From: Multifurca ochricompacta
Lineage: Eukaryota; Basidiomycota; Agaricomycetes; Russulales; Russulaceae
Length of the DNA stretch: 64,000 nt
Reading direction: 5' to 3'
NCBI GenBank assembly: GCA_022496185.1
Contig: WTXG01000151.1
Span: 1-64,000, forward strand
In this document: positions 11,634 to 24,100 of the stretch, piece by piece
Layout of the letters: every line of letters begins with the position of its first letter
Position numbering within the stretch: the stretch's first letter is position 1
The notes under the pieces: generated by a model
What the model was told of the DNA's origin: nothing
The model's database searches: none
What the model saw: the letters and a program-made list of their open reading frames with translations, nothing else
Position numbers and translations under genes: made by a program

Positions 11634-13705
11634 ATGGCCACAGCACTCACCCTGTTTTGTCTCGCCATGGATAACCAAAAAGTTACTATTGGGAACATCT
11701 TCAAGTTAAAATCCAATCGATGATGATGCCTCAAACCTGTGAAGACTCATTAAGGTCGAGAAAGCTCCAGAGTTAGACCACCTCATAGCAGATTGACTTA
11801 CTGTTTGGAAGTTGTTGACACCCTGTGCATCAGTCTTGTAAGCAGTACGACCCCACCGAATCAGGGCAATCATTTTCCCTCTGTCAGGTCTGACATTGTG
11901 TTGAATAGAAATGGGACTGTTCAGGTCCTCCACCCTGTTGAGGAGCTCTCCCAATACTGGGAAAACAACACAAATAAGGGCTACTTGCATATAGATGGGT
12001 CTACCAGCATAATCTTTATGTGAAGGTAGGTGTAAAGCTTGCTCTATGCGCTGAGTTGGAACTAAATGGGCCCGAGAAGAGGCGGAGACTCAAATTGAGT
12101 GATGATAATCAGGAATACAATATCAAACGAGTTTTTGAGACGGCCGAGTATTTTCATAATTCCCTATGAAGCACTCCCTTCGGCCAAATAGTCGAACTAT
12201 TCCATGTCCCATATTAACTATCTGTCCAAAGACTGCCTTACTACACTTCTGGCTCGCAAAGAATATGACATTTCATTTGGCGTGATAGAGGAGAGATCGC
12301 TGAAACGTCAGGAAACCGTTTCAGGAGGTATCATTATCTCGGGCCATCCAGAAGTCGGTATGCGGCTGTTACGATGATGAGTTTGTTATTCTGATAAGTG
12401 CGCAAATACCAACCAGGAAAAACATGCTTCCACTATCCCACGCAATACCTTTCTACCGTCTTGCAAGGCGCTCAGAACGACCTTTGTGGTGCTAACAACC
12501 TTTCCAAAGGCTGAACGGTGGAAGTCTTGGAGGAAGCATTGCCGCGCGAGTTTTTATCCCATTAACTGTTTCTCTTGGGACGAGATGCATGCACTCGGGT
12601 AAGTTCAGTCTCTTGATTGTAAGAGGTGTTTTCGTCCCTGCTAAGTTTTCCCATAGCATATTACTTAAGCTCTCTGTGGAAAACCCTCAAGGACTATTAC
12701 GAAAATTAGGGTCCTTCTGTGGGTCCCTTGATCAAATCAAAACGAAAACCTTGGACCCTCGGTAGGCATCAATACGTGTTGAGAAAATCGCAAGGGATTT
12801 GCTAAAGATTTCGATAACCACACCACGAACATTGACGCAATGGGGCCTGTTACACGCTTATTACCATCCGCCTGAGGGGTTTGAGTTCCGAGAAGAGAGG
12901 GGGCTAAACTGGGGAAATTGCAACAGAGTATCAAAATCAGAATCGGCTGGTCGTTGATGCCATCTCCGCACACAATCTCAATGTGCAGATCAAATTTTAC
13001 AAGCTGATGCTGACAAGCCACGATACGTCTTTCAAAGGGTCAGTGACGTTGGTTTGTTCCCACTGATACACAAAGTGGAAGGGGCTGGATTGCACTCCTG
13101 TTGTGGACTCTGCTTTGCCGCCGCTGCCGCCTCTGAGAATCCCAAAGTACTGGAACTGGCATTTGTTCTCTTCCAATTTAAGTAACCAGGACACGCCATT
13201 CTGTTTAGTTCCTGAAATGCTGGGATTTCCGACTGTTGACGCCATCGTCTGCATGGATAAGAACTACATCATCACAATTCAGATAATTGTCTCTGCCACT
13301 GCCACCGATAGCGGGAACACGGAATGCTTTAACGAAGTTTTTTATGGCCTTCCCCAAAAATTTTGAAATGATCGCAAGTGGTTCTATGTGTTTGTCACAG
13401 AAAGGAATTGCGGAAGGTTTGTGGATTCAATGGGAGGGCAAATCGATTGGAGTCAACAGTCGAGTAAAGGTATTTTTGTTTCCTGGATCTGATGAACTAT
13501 CGTCAACCATGCGACCGAACCGGCAGTGTATGTGGCAATTGGCTATACACGGTCATGAGTGTAATTAAAGAATCTACGCTACGCAGATGGATGAGGAAGG
13601 TGATTCAGATGAGGACGTTTCGGAGGTACGGAATGGATCGCCTGAGAATGTTGTTCATACTACTGATCATTTCCTGTTGTGACACAGAGTGACGAGGAAG
13701 ATTGA
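11634..13705 (+). pseudogene. Crinkler-type (CRN) P-loop NTPase protein, decayed
   Basis: Recognisable in order: a CRN-like ubiquitin-fold header (MATALTLFCLAMDNQ, then VEKAPELDHLIAD, ending near LHPVEELSQY and NKGYLHI); a P-loop split by a probable 59-nt intron whose halves read GHPEVG and GKT; an ERWKSWRKHCRA block; VQIKFYKLMLTSHDTSFKG; and a C-terminal domain with FPTVDAIVCMD and ITIQIIVS, resembling the endonuclease-like ends of eukaryotic CRN proteins. The tail is acidic (DEEGDSDEDVSE, then SDEED after an intron), with stop at 13703-13705. It is broken by a shift near 11718, in-frame TGA codons in the header, a shortened stretch after the P-loop, and later frame changes. CRN proteins are known as oomycete effectors and also occur in free-living fungi. 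Family call confident; no intact product expected. Confidence 0.75.
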
Positions 13706-13889
13706 GACTGAGACTGAGATTGAGACTGAGACTGGATTGTAAGTTACCGCTACAATGAGTTTTCTTTCCCTTTCTTATTCTCGAGCAATACTGGTCCCCG
13801 CAGAGGCCCGTATTAAGGTTTTATCCAAGTTGTAGATTAGCAGTGATGCCTTCTGTATAAATTATCATTCCAATAACTTGGCGAAGCAG

Positions 13890-14135
13890 TTACTACTAGA
13901 ATGTATATTGGTATGGATTTCGCTAGCCAGAATATCGTCTATGTCAGAAGCGGATCAGTGGTAGTGCGGATCAACATCGCCTATTCGTGCACCCCTGATG
14001 AACGAGCTTCGTATCGTTTGTATCAGGTTATAGATGAGGAGGGACCTGATTCCAATGGGTCCAATGGGAACGATAATTCAGTGGTACGGAATGGATCGCC
14101 CGACGATGTGTTCATTCTGCTGATACTCGCCCACC
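13890..14135 (+). repeat. Degenerate duplicate of the CRN gene's 3' end
   Basis: The stretch around 14030-14119 repeats 13585-13672: both have a GATGAGGAxGG block followed by GGTACGGAATGGATCGCC and a GTTCAT/CTGAT stretch, that is, the acidic tail plus the start of the last intron. A 122-codon open frame here (13901-14269) probably has no independent function. Confidence 0.6.
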
Positions 14136-14497
14136 CTGCGCTCGAATTGGCTCCTTGCACGTGCTCATACCAATACCACGTCCAGCTACCACAAACACGT
14201 TCACATACGTTTTCTCCCGCATCCGGCTGGCATCTTGATGATACTGCCATCACCGTCGTCGTAAAATAAGGTGGGACGAAAACAGTCGTCTGAAGTAATA
14301 AAAAAAAACCACCTTCAAAAGCTGGTAGAGCGACACTCGCGTCGGCGCGTTTTAAGTAGTCGCGTCTAGGACGAGACGGGGTTTGGCGGTGCGGTCTTCT
14401 TTGAGAAAGAGAGGTGTGCGAGGTGCATTGGTTGTGCGTGCGTAGATGTGAAAGTCGCCTCCCGTACTTGTAGAAGAGTTGGTGGGGAGTGAGATGA

Positions 14498-14785
14498 CTA
14501 TTGTTGTTCGTTGTCCAAAGGGGTTAGCTGATTTTGTTCACCGTGGTTGGTCTGTTTTTCAGACTTGAGAATGAACGTATCGAAATGGAATGTAGACAGG
14601 TCATTGACGTCCAGCACGAATTTGGGTGCGTCCACGAGGCCGGGAACGTCACGTATCCTTGCGCCTCGGCGGAAACCAGCTGGAAAGGAGTCGGGGAATG
14701 CACCCGCAGTAATGGGGTCAATGAAGGAGAGTCGAAATGTACCAAGATCGCCATACCCGTTGCCTTCATTTTCGAGCTCGGTCAC
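14498..14785 (-). CDS. Hypothetical protein or terminal exon
   Basis: A 95-codon frame of normal composition (for example GDLGTFRLSFIDPITAGAF and APKFVLDVNDLSTFHFD) with a polar C-terminus. The frame stays open upstream of Met 14785 for a short way through a possible splice site near 14811, so this may be the last exon of a slightly longer gene. It is divergent from FGAM synthase and would share its upstream region. I do not recognise the family. Confidence 0.35.
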   Translation of the reverse strand: MTELENEGNGYGDLGTFRLSFIDPITAGAFPDSFPAGFRRGARIRDVPGLVDAPKFVLDVNDLSTFHFDTFILKSEKQTNHGEQNQLTPLDNEQQ

Positions 14786-14995
14786 GATAATGGGTTAAGC
14801 AAGTTATCTTTTACCTCCGACGCCAGAGGATTGTGTTGATCATAAACCAAGGTTAGGGTTCATGACTGCGATTGTCATCATCTCATCAATCATCAATCAC
14901 ACAAAAAGAAAGAAATATAAACTTAAACCGAACCACCCCGGGGTAGAATATATCCTTCTCTAAAAGGCCTTTGCTATACTCACACGTTCACAGGT

Positions 14996-17900
14996 ATGCT
15001 TATTCTCCCGGGCTCCTCAGCCCTATCAGCTACCAAACGCAGCAAGTTGTTGGACCAAGTTCGTCAGAGCTTGCCTGCCGTCATCTCTGTAGACGCCATC
15101 TACATCCATCTCATCCACAGTGTAACTGAAGATGCCGAATTCGACTTGCTGCGACCAGATTCACTTCCGCGCCAGACACTCGATTGTCTCCTTCTTATGG
15201 GGACGACATCTCGCTGCCAGATACCCGAGTGTCTTTGAGGAAGGCTCCGGGCTGATATACATTCTCCCTAGACCGGGTTCCATCTCTCCTTGGTCAAGTA
15301 AAGCTACAGATATCTCTGCGCTATGCAACCTCAGAAATCACGTTAAACGTCTCGAACGCGGAGTCGCGTTTGTCGTGAAGAAGACAGATGACAATACTCT
15401 CTCTCAACTCGACCTTGATCAATTCTCTCACTATATACATGACCGTATGACCCAGACTGTGTCGTTCGTGCCCCCTACTCAGGACGCCATTTTCTTCAAG
15501 TCCCAGCCAACCTCACTCCGGACGATTGACATCTCTCCATCCGACACGTTGCCAAAGGACAAACTAGAGCGCGCGAATAAGGAGCTCGGCCTTGCCCTCG
15601 CTTCTGATGAGATTGATTATCTTGTCGACGCGTTTATCTCGGGTAGTCATCCCATCGCGCGAAACCCCACGGACGCGGAATTGTTCATGTTCGCTCAGGT
15701 CAACTCGGAACACTGTCGGCACAAGATCTTCAATGCCTCCTGGACAATCGACGGGATTCCACAAACGTCCTCCCTCTTCCAAATGATCCGTAACACAGAA
15801 CAACGTCACCCAAATGGTACCATTTCTGCCTATTCAGACAATGCCGCCGTCTTCGAGGGAGCCCTCGTCCCACGTTTCGGCATCTCCCCCGCCCTGCCGT
15901 CCTTCCCGAATCCCACTATCAAGCGCCTTTATAGAGGGGTAGAGGAAGAGATGCCAGTGCTGATCAAAGTCGAGACGCACAATCATCCAACCGCTGTCTC
16001 GCCCTATCCCGGCGCCGCCACCGGTTCGGGCGGCGAGATACGTGATGAGGGCTCCGTCGGACGCGGCTCGCGGCCCAAAGCGGGCCTCACCGGCTTTTCG
16101 GTCTCAAATCTTCTCATACCTGGCTATCGGCAACCTTGGGAGGAGGATTTCGGACGACCGTCACACATCGCGAGCGCTTTGGACATCATGATCGAGGGTC
16201 CCCTCGGCGCCGCGGCGTTCAACAACGAGTTTGGGCGACCCGCGTTGACAGGCTATTTCCGCACGTTTTCGGAACGAGAACCTGGTCCTAACGGCGCAAT
16301 ACGGGGATATCACAAGCCGATCATGCTCGCGGGTGGTCTGGGCACCGTGCGTCCGCAATTTGCACTCAAATCTAAGATCACGCCAGGCGCGAAGCTCCTC
16401 GTGCTCGGTGGGCCGGGGATGCTCATCGGGCTGGGTGGTGGGGCGGCATCAAGCCAGGCTCTGGGCACAGGTGACGCGGTATTGGATTTTGCGTCCGTGC
16501 AGCGGGACAATGCAGAGATGCAGCGGCGCTGTCAGCAGGTCATTGACGCGTGCATAGATCGCGGATCAGACAACCCAATCCAAAGCATTCACGATGTCGG
16601 TGCTGGCGGGCTATCCAACGCATTGCCAGAGCTGGTGCACGACTCTGGTCTTGGCGCGACGTTTGAGATTCGTGACGTGCCTCTGGCCGACGCGTCTCTA
16701 TCGCCGATGGAGATATGGTGCAACGAGTCTCAGGAACGATACGTCCTCGCAGTGGACCCGGCGCACGAAGACGCGTTCCGTGCCATCGCGGCGCGCGAGC
16801 GTTGCCCATGCGCCGTTGTTGGCATCGCGACAGAGACGGACGAGCTCGTGGTAACGGATCGTCTGTTCGGAAGCTGTGACGTGATTCGACTGAAGATGTC
16901 CACGCTGTTCGGCAAACCACCACGTATGGCGCGCAACGATACTACACGTCAGCCACCTCGCGTTCCCTTCGATGCAACGCTCACGACCTACCTCCCCAAT
17001 GAGCCGTTACTTCCCATCCGGCTTGTAGAGGCTGCCGCGCGCGTTCTACGTCTTCCGAGCGTAGGTTCCAAGGCATTTCTCATCACTATCGGCGACCGTA
17101 GCATCACGGGCCTCGTTGTGCGCGACCAGATGGTCGGACCCTGGCAGGTACCCGTCGCAGACGTCGCAGTCACACGCGCGTCATATGGCTTTGAGGTCCG
17201 CGCGGGAGAGGCGATGGCCCTGGGCGAGCGCACGCCACTTGCGCTCCTATCTGCACCAGCCGCCGCGCGCATGGCAGTCGCCGAGGCGTTGACGAACCTC
17301 GCCGCAGCGCGTGTACGCGCGCTTGGGCGTGTAAAGCTAAGCGCAAATTGGATGAGTGCAGCGAGTGTGCCGGGGGAGGGCGCGGCGCTCTACACCGCAG
17401 TGCGCGCGGTTGGGCTGGAGCTTTGTCCAGCGCTTGGGGTAGGCATTCCGGTTGGAAAGGACTCGATGTCTATGGCGATGCGATGGCGGGATGGCGAGAG
17501 TGGCGAAGAACGGGCAGTGACTTCCCCGCTGTCCCTTATCGTAACCGCGTTTGCTGGGGTGGAGGATGTCAGTGCGACGTGGACACCGCAATTGCGCACG
17601 GACGTTGATGGACCGACCGTGCTCGTGTTCTTCGACCTCGCCCATGGGAAACAGAGGTTGGGCGGGTCAGCGTTGGCACAAGTGTTCAGGCAGATTGGAC
17701 ATGCGGTGCCTGACGTTGAGGATTTGCAGCTGCTCAAGGCGTTCTTTAACGCGTGTCAAGCGGTGCGGCAGAGTGATCCCGAGCTCGTGCTGGCATACCA
17801 CGACCGCTCCGATGGAGGCCTTTTAACAACGATTGCAGAAATGGCATTCGCGGGACGCGTCGGAGTGGAGATCAACCTGGATGTGCTGCATAGCCTTGAC

Positions 17901-19063
17901 GGGCCAATCGAGGCTCTGTTCAACGAAGAACTCGGTGCGGTCATGCAGGTGCACGAGTCGCAAGTTGCCCGCCTCATGGAGGTGTTTGTCGCCACGGGTT
18001 TGAATCTACATCGATCCACGCGATTGGCAAGGTGCTTCCAAATCCAAAAGAAGAACAAACATTTACCGTGATGCATGGTGGTAATCTCATATTTTCGACC
18101 ACTCGCGCTGTTCTTCAACAACTCTGGGCGGAAACGTCCTTCCAAATGCAGTCTCTGCGCGACGATCCCGATTGCGCAGCAGAAGAATTCGCGCTGATTG
18201 GGGACGACACGCACACGGGGCTCACGTACGATCTCACTTTCACTCCCACACCGAGCCGCCCGGTTTCCGCCGTCCCAAGGTAGCCATCCTCCGCGAGCAA
18301 GGCGTGAACGGGCACGCCGAGATGGCGTGGGCGTTCACGGCTGCCGGATTCGATGCCGTGGATGTGCACATGTCTGACCTCATCGCGGGCACGACCAACC
18401 TGTCCGAATTCCGGGGGCTCGCTGCCTGCGGGGGGTTCTCGTACGGCGACGTATTGGGCGCTGGCGCGGGGTGGGCGCACGCGGCTCTGTTCCACGAAGG
18501 CACCCGGGATACCTTTGAGGCGTTTTTCGCGCGGGACGATGCGTTTGCGTTGGGTGTTTGTAATGGGTGTCAGTTTCTGAGCCATATGCGCGAGGTGATT
18601 CCAGGCGCAGAGCTGTGGCCGTCATTAAGGTGAACCGCAGTGGGCGGTTCGAGGCACGCGTTACACTTGTGGAAGTGGTGGAAAGTTCGGCGACGCAGGA
18701 TTCCGTCTTCCTCCGTGGTATGGGTGGTACGCGGTTGCCGGTTGCGGTGGCTCATGGCGAAGGCCGCGCTGAATTTTCTTCGGGTGTGCTGGAAGCTTTC
18801 GATGCTCAGAGTCTCGGAGCGGTGCGCTACGTTGATAGCGCGGGTAAACCCACAGAAGTGTATCCCCTGAACCCGAACGGTAGTCCCGGTGGGCTCACTG
18901 GTGTGCAGACGCGAAACGGACGGGTCCTAGCCTTGATGCCTCATCCCGAGCGCGTTGTCACGCTGGAGAGTAATAGCTGGTATCCTCCCAAGATGAAGGA
19001 AACGTGGGGGGTGTGGGGCCATGGTTTCGATTGTTCCAGAACGCACGACAATGGTGCGGTTGA
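14996..19063 (+). CDS. ADE6: Phosphoribosylformylglycinamidine synthase (FGAM synthase, PurL type)
   Basis: Fourth step of purine synthesis: FGAR + glutamine + ATP to FGAM. Single intron-free frame from [15 protein letters not shown] to a TGA at 19061-19063. An N-terminal PurS-like part is followed by synthase domains with [20 protein letters not shown] and [20 protein letters not shown]. The C-terminal class I glutaminase has the nucleophile in [12 protein letters not shown] and the His/Glu in ALMPHPERV. The frame is lost by one base at six places: about 15189-15195, 15224-15226, 18008-18012, 18274-18276, 18625-18626 and 19006-19011. The DNA span plus six bases is a multiple of three, about 1357 residues, the usual size for fungal enzymes. 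I therefore treat it as a functional gene with consensus errors. Yeast gene name used. Confidence 0.95.
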
Positions 19064-19340
19064 AATGAATAGAGGCGAGTCAATTATATCAAAAGTCTTT
19101 TGACACTCAAGTGACCAGAGCCAAACTGTTTGTTGTTTAGAATGCATTTGAATTTAGATGATGTATGAATGAATGGGATCTACGGGAGGTCTAAATGGCA
19201 TTTGTATGACATCATATGTGGTCCCATCGGTGGTGACAATGCAAAGCGCTGCTCGCCGATAGACGAATTCCCTCCTCTTTGATGCGTCATCGAGTGCGTC
19301 ACTATTTGTCACAAGATTTTATCACCTGTCTGTTAGTGCG
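19064..19340. other. Spacer between FGAM synthase and Hmp1-like gene
   Basis: Tandemly oriented genes are separated by about 350 bp holding the 3' end of the first and the promoter of the second. No other feature seen. Confidence 0.6.
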
Positions 19341-19347
19341 TATAAAA
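19341..19347 (+). promoter_or_regulatory. TATA box of the Hmp1-like gene
   Basis: TATAAAA located 71 nt before the start codon at 19418, in a spacer with no competing gene. The position suits a strong fungal promoter; inferred from sequence only. Confidence 0.5.
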
Positions 19348-19417
19348 TGTGGAGAAGTTGTTGTACAAGCTACCCCCAACATTCAACTCACCTCCATCCA
19401 TCCTTAAATATAAAAAA

Positions 19418-19883
19418 ATGTCCTCCAACAACAAAGATAGCACTACTGAACCTTCGTACGTTCCCCCCGTCTAAACATGTAATGGATCTGGTGTTCTGAC
19501 ATTACATTGTATTGTGGCCTTCATTACTGAACAGCAAGGTCTCTGGCCAATTTCACTCTGCGAAGGGTACCGTCGTTGAGACGATCGGTGACCTGGCAGG
19601 GTCCACGTCATGGAGCGAGTCTGGCAGTAAAGAGCATTCTACTGGCGAAGCCGAGTACAAAGCTGCTCAGGCAAAGGCTATGCCGAGGGAACGCTGGACC
19701 GCCTTGTGGAAAGAAGAATACCGTCGTCGGCGCCATCACTGGTGACCGTGAGCAGGAGACGTCTGGTAGGTGTACCAGACACAGCGAAGATAGATAGATA
19801 TCAATTGACGAGGTTTCTTTGCAGGCAATGTCCAACACGAGAAAGGGCAGGCTCAGCAGAACCTCAACAATCCCAGCTCCTGA
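19418..19883 (+). CDS. CsbD-like / Hmp1-type cruciform-DNA-recognition protein
   Basis: Small hydrophilic protein of the family annotated in Ustilago as Hmp1 (mismatch and cruciform DNA recognition) and related to bacterial CsbD stress proteins. Exons 19418-19455, 19535-19765 and 19825-19883 with GT-AG introns. Visible family blocks: VSGQFHSAKGTVVETIGDLA, EHSTGEAEYKAAQAK, TVVGAITGDREQETSG and NVQHEKGQAQQNLNNPSS. Two single bases are missing, near 19673-19677 (AAAGG) and 19708-19712 (GGAAA); allowing for exactly two makes all three exon phases close. About 108 residues. Preceded by a good TATA box, so probably highly expressed. DNA binding is known for the Ustilago protein only. Confidence 0.85.
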
Positions 19884-20245
19884 ACTATGTACAGAAACTG
19901 TGTGTACATAAAATAGATTAATAGGGAAAACCAACATCATTAACGTAAAATGAATGCATTGTTTGTTGTAATTTTTGATGACGATGATGGATGATGATGA
20001 CGATGATGAATGAATGTGATGATGAAGACGAAGATAATAAAGAGATAACCTGACGAAGATGTTCTAACAGGCACATGATACCTTGTACACGTGACTTGGT
20101 TTTTCGGACCCGCAGAATGTCCGGATTTACCGATAAAGGATTGGTTCGGTCACTTAACTTCTCACGTCTCGTCTCGGACGAATATCACTGTTAACGCTGC
20201 GACTGCGATCATACGCTGCGCTTTCTCTCTTAAAACAACACTATC
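19884..20245. other. Spacer with GATGAC repeat
   Basis: About 360 bp between tandem genes. It holds a GATGA-rich simple repeat (about 19976-20030) and the SNX3 upstream region. No coding sequence seen. Confidence 0.6.
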
Positions 20246-21124
20246 ATGACCACCGTCTCCCCCTTTGCTCGTAGTAGCGCTTTCGATGAGCCTCGTCTTC
20301 AAGGTCGTGAGCAAACAGTGCGTATCAAGATCCGGGAATCCCACCACGCCGCTCGTAATCCAAACGTCAACTTACCGGTTTCAATAAATAGATCGAGGAA
20401 ATGTACAGTGTTCCGGAGAGTTTTCTAGAGATAGAAGTTCGAAATCCCCAGACACACGGTGCGTTGACTTTTGTACCTATCGCATCCATCCTGTACCCGC
20501 TTGACAAGGACGTAGGATTCGGCCGTAAGATGTATACGGACTACGAGATAGTGTGTAAGGCGAGTATTCCTCTACAATCATCATCTTTCTTTGCACGCTT
20601 ACGAGAGTCCGACTGACTGACTGCCAAAAAAAAAAAAAGACAAATATCCCCGCTTTTAAGCTACGTCACTCGCTCGTGCGCCGACGCTATTCGGACTTTG
20701 AGGCGTTCCGGGATATCCTTGAGCATGAGTCGACTCGGGTGAACATCCCCCCGCTTCCGGGAAAGGTATTCACGAACCGATTCTCGGATGAGGTGATCGA
20801 GACTCGACGGGAGGGTCTTGAGCGTTTCCTTAGTATCGTCGCGGGACATCCACTGCTTCAGGTATGGACAATGGTTTTTCATCCCCACCCCCCTCCCGCT
20901 CGCCTCACCCTACCCCATCCTACCCCACATACCCCTTCCTTCTCTTTCGCCGTCGACTCCCACACGCCATTCAGTCCCATCCCATTCCGTTCGTTATTAG
21001 GTAATGACTGGTGACTGACGGAATAAAACGACCGTTTTTTTTTTTTGGGCGGGAATAGACGGGCAGCAAGGTCTTATGCGCCTTCTTGCAGGATCCTGAT
21101 TGGGATAAGTCTCAATGGGCTTGA
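20246..21124 (+). CDS. SNX3: Sorting nexin 3 (SNX3/Grd19) PX protein
   Basis: Single-PX-domain protein that binds phosphatidylinositol 3-phosphate on endosomes and works with retromer in cargo retrieval. Exons 20246-20317, 20392-20559, 20640-20861 and 21059-21124 are all in phase, giving 175 residues, close to the family length. Seen: [18 protein letters not shown] at the PX start, [15 protein letters not shown] with the phosphoinositide-contacting Arg and Tyr, the proline loop IPPLPGK, then [14 protein letters not shown], and the C-terminal [19 protein letters not shown]. No frame damage. The second intron begins with GC rather than GT. Identity is very secure. Confidence 0.96.
20560..20639 (+). 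other. GC-AG intron in SNX3
   Basis: The exon ends in AAG and the intron begins GCGAGT, matching the extended donor expected for GC introns. It ends in a poly-A run then AG. Phase 0 on both sides restores the conserved junction EIVC-K / T-NIPAFK. The nearby GTATTC at 20564 does not keep the frame. Confidence 0.75.
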
Positions 21125-24100
21125 GGAGGTTGGTGTCATTCATTGGATAACTTTGAGAGAGAAAGGGAGAGAGAGAGAGAGAGAGAGGCATGAGGTATAT
21201 GTGGGGGATGGATGGAGTGGGATAACGTTTATGTTGAGATCGACCCATTATGCGGCGTGTTTTGCCAGTGTACGTTTTATCACGTTCCTCATGCTTTCCC
21301 TTTTTTCTATTCTTTTCTTTTTTTCACTCTCACTATTCCTTTTTTTTTTTTTGTTGTTACGCTCTCAGTGTAATTGGTCAAACCAGACAGTCGTCATTGT
21401 CTCCTCTCTTTGGTTTTTTTTCTTGTTTGTGGGGTTCGCTCGCTCAAGAAGTAACCGTCACAAATGTGTGCACCCCTCATCATCCACACTTTCCAAGATG
21501 GTACTGTCCCTCTTTGCTTCTCTCTCTAAGAGCACGGTGGTCTTGTCTGTGTGTATAATGATATAGATGCGATAACCACCCCCTACCCCCTTGGCCTCTT
21601 TCTATCATCCTGGCACCGCCTTCATAGATACCAAACAAATAAATAAATAAATGTCACAACACACAACAAAAGTACAATAATGACATAGCCATAACTGTCA
21701 ACTGTCAAACAACAACGGTTTCAAAATAAATAAAAAATAAAAAATAACCCTTTTCATCATAACTGACAACAATAACCAACGTGCGTATAGAAGATTGTTG
21801 TTGTGCGGAAGACATGGGGGTTTGTGGGTTAGCACCCATCGTACTTTTTTTACATTTTTTTAAAATTTAAAATCAGGCTTATTACGCGCAGAAACGATGC
21901 CTAACTCGCGCGGGTCAACATGGTGTTGGGTGGTAACCTGTGTGAAACCCCCCCCCCCCCCCCGCAAGGGAAAAAGAAAGTCGGTTGATAGGGAATTGTT
22001 AAGTAGTAGCAAACAACAATTGAGAGAGGAAGTTAACCCGTAAAGGGTGTAAGGAACAAGGGATTCTCAGGCACCATGCACCGGGCCTCCCCCCTCTCCC
22101 CCCTTCCCCCCCCCCCGCACTGGGCCTATCCCGGCTCCCGAGGTCGTCTCCTCGAATACGGCTTGAAGACAAAGTTAAGGGGCCCCCTTGCGGGGACCCC
22201 AAGGGCTTTCGTACATTTATTATTATTATCACTAGCCTTAAAATGTAACAGTTACCCGTGTGATCCCCACCACCACCACCACCGTGCGTACTTAACTAAC
22301 TGGGGTTAACTGCAGCGTAGCCGTGGTTAACCCGTAATAACCCTGGTTTTATTGCCCTCCCCCCCCTCCTCCTCCTCCTCCTCCTTGATTGACTAAAGTG
22401 TAGGCCACAAACAAAAACACGACAAAATTGGATATCACATCTCTTTTGATCGATGATCGACCCTCCCCCCTCCCTAATCCTGGTCAGTCAGGGTACCTGA
22501 TCCCAACTTATTCTATTCTATTCGCCCTTCGATTAAAATAATAATAAGAAATTTGTTATGCCCCCCTTTCTCCATAGTTGAAATAGAGGAGGGGAAAAAA
22601 AAAAAAGCCAGGTGGTGGGAGTCTCAAGCCTCTATAAATCCCACAATGCACATATGCATATTCGAGGGGGGGTTTTTTTTTTTTTTTCTCAAACGTTTCT
22701 TTGCAAATTGTATTAGATAAGAAGAAAAAAAAAAACAAAAAACAAAAAAAGAACGACCAGAATAGATAGGGTTGAGAACAAAGCATTTTAATTTTTTGAT
22801 TTGGTTGGAAATGGACACAAACTAAACAAAGCAGGGGTAAATAAGGAACAAGACGAAGATGAGGATGGAGATGGGATGGAGATAGGGATGGGATGGATAA
22901 GTCATAGATTAGGAGTGAGTTGCAGAGTTGCCCAGTCGCAGCCAGTCAGTCAGTCAGTCAGTCCCACAGTCCCACAGTCCCACCGACCACACACACAAAT
23001 CGCCAAAAAAAAAACACTCTCGACCATTCGCAATCGTATACACCAAAAAAAAAAAAAAACATTATAACCAATGGGATTGAAAAAACGAACACTTCTTTTA
23101 CTACACTACCTCTCTCTCCAGAGAAAAGTATTTATTTATTTATTTATTATCTACTATGTTAGTTACACCGAAAGAACTATACCCTACCCAACCCCAACGA
23201 AGTGTCCAAATTTTATTAGAATTTTTTATTTATTCATTCATCACCGCGGAGAAGAAGAAGAAAAAAAAAAAGGAAGGAAGAGACTTTCTCGAGAGAAAAG
23301 GAACAACCGAACAACTCTCGTGTTCCTGATTTTGCTGTTGCACAATTATATATGCATACAATATCAAATAAATAATAATAAAATAAAGGAATCAGGTGAT
23401 GGCAACGGGGCGAGGGGTGGGGGGAGTTTACGTCATACCGTAACCATCCTTTCCTTTCTCCGAGGTTTTGATCTTTTATTTATTTTATTTCTGTTTTCCC
23501 CGTAATTAAAATCAGATTTTTACAATAATATATATACTGTGAATGGAGAAAGGGCGTATCCCGAGAGGAGGAAAAAGAAAAAAAATTTTGAGGAAAAAAA
23601 AAAAAGAAAGTTAATGTGTGATAAAAGTGAGAAGAAAGATCTCCGAGGCCAAACCGAACCAAATCTATATCCAAGCCTTCACCATAGAAAACCTCATTAA
23701 CGCCTACAATGGGGGTGACAGAAGAGAGAAAGATAAAACGACTGTCGTAAGCGCGGCAATGAATGGCAGGAGAAAAAAAGTCTGTACTAACGTACGTATA
23801 ATAAGGACGTATTCAGTACGTACTATGGAATGCGTCGTCAAGGCATGTGCGCACCAAGCGAGACGGGGAGGGGGAGAAGAAAGAAAAAAAACGCGCCGCT
23901 GTAAGCCCCCCTTGCAACCAAAATTGATAGAAAAAAACGAGCTTTCCACTAAAAATGGAAAAATATCCAAAAAAAAACTCGTAATAGAATCGTCGAGTCG
24001 CGCAATGTGCACGGTGAAAAGGGCAACGATGAGAAGAGAAAAAAAAGGGAATGGAAGTGGATAGACAGCCTCGTCGGCGGTGAAAAGTGCTTGAGTGACC

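Noticed and set aside
12712..12735. Shared 22-nt stretch (GTCCTTCTGTGGGTCCCTTGA-like) with 41629-41654
   Set aside because: Only about 22 bp with a mismatch and no similarity beyond; probably chance.
14996..19063. FGAM synthase as a pseudogene because of six frame breaks
   Set aside because: All catalytic motifs are intact, length closes after six single bases, and the same deletion-only pattern affects other conserved genes; error is the simpler reading.
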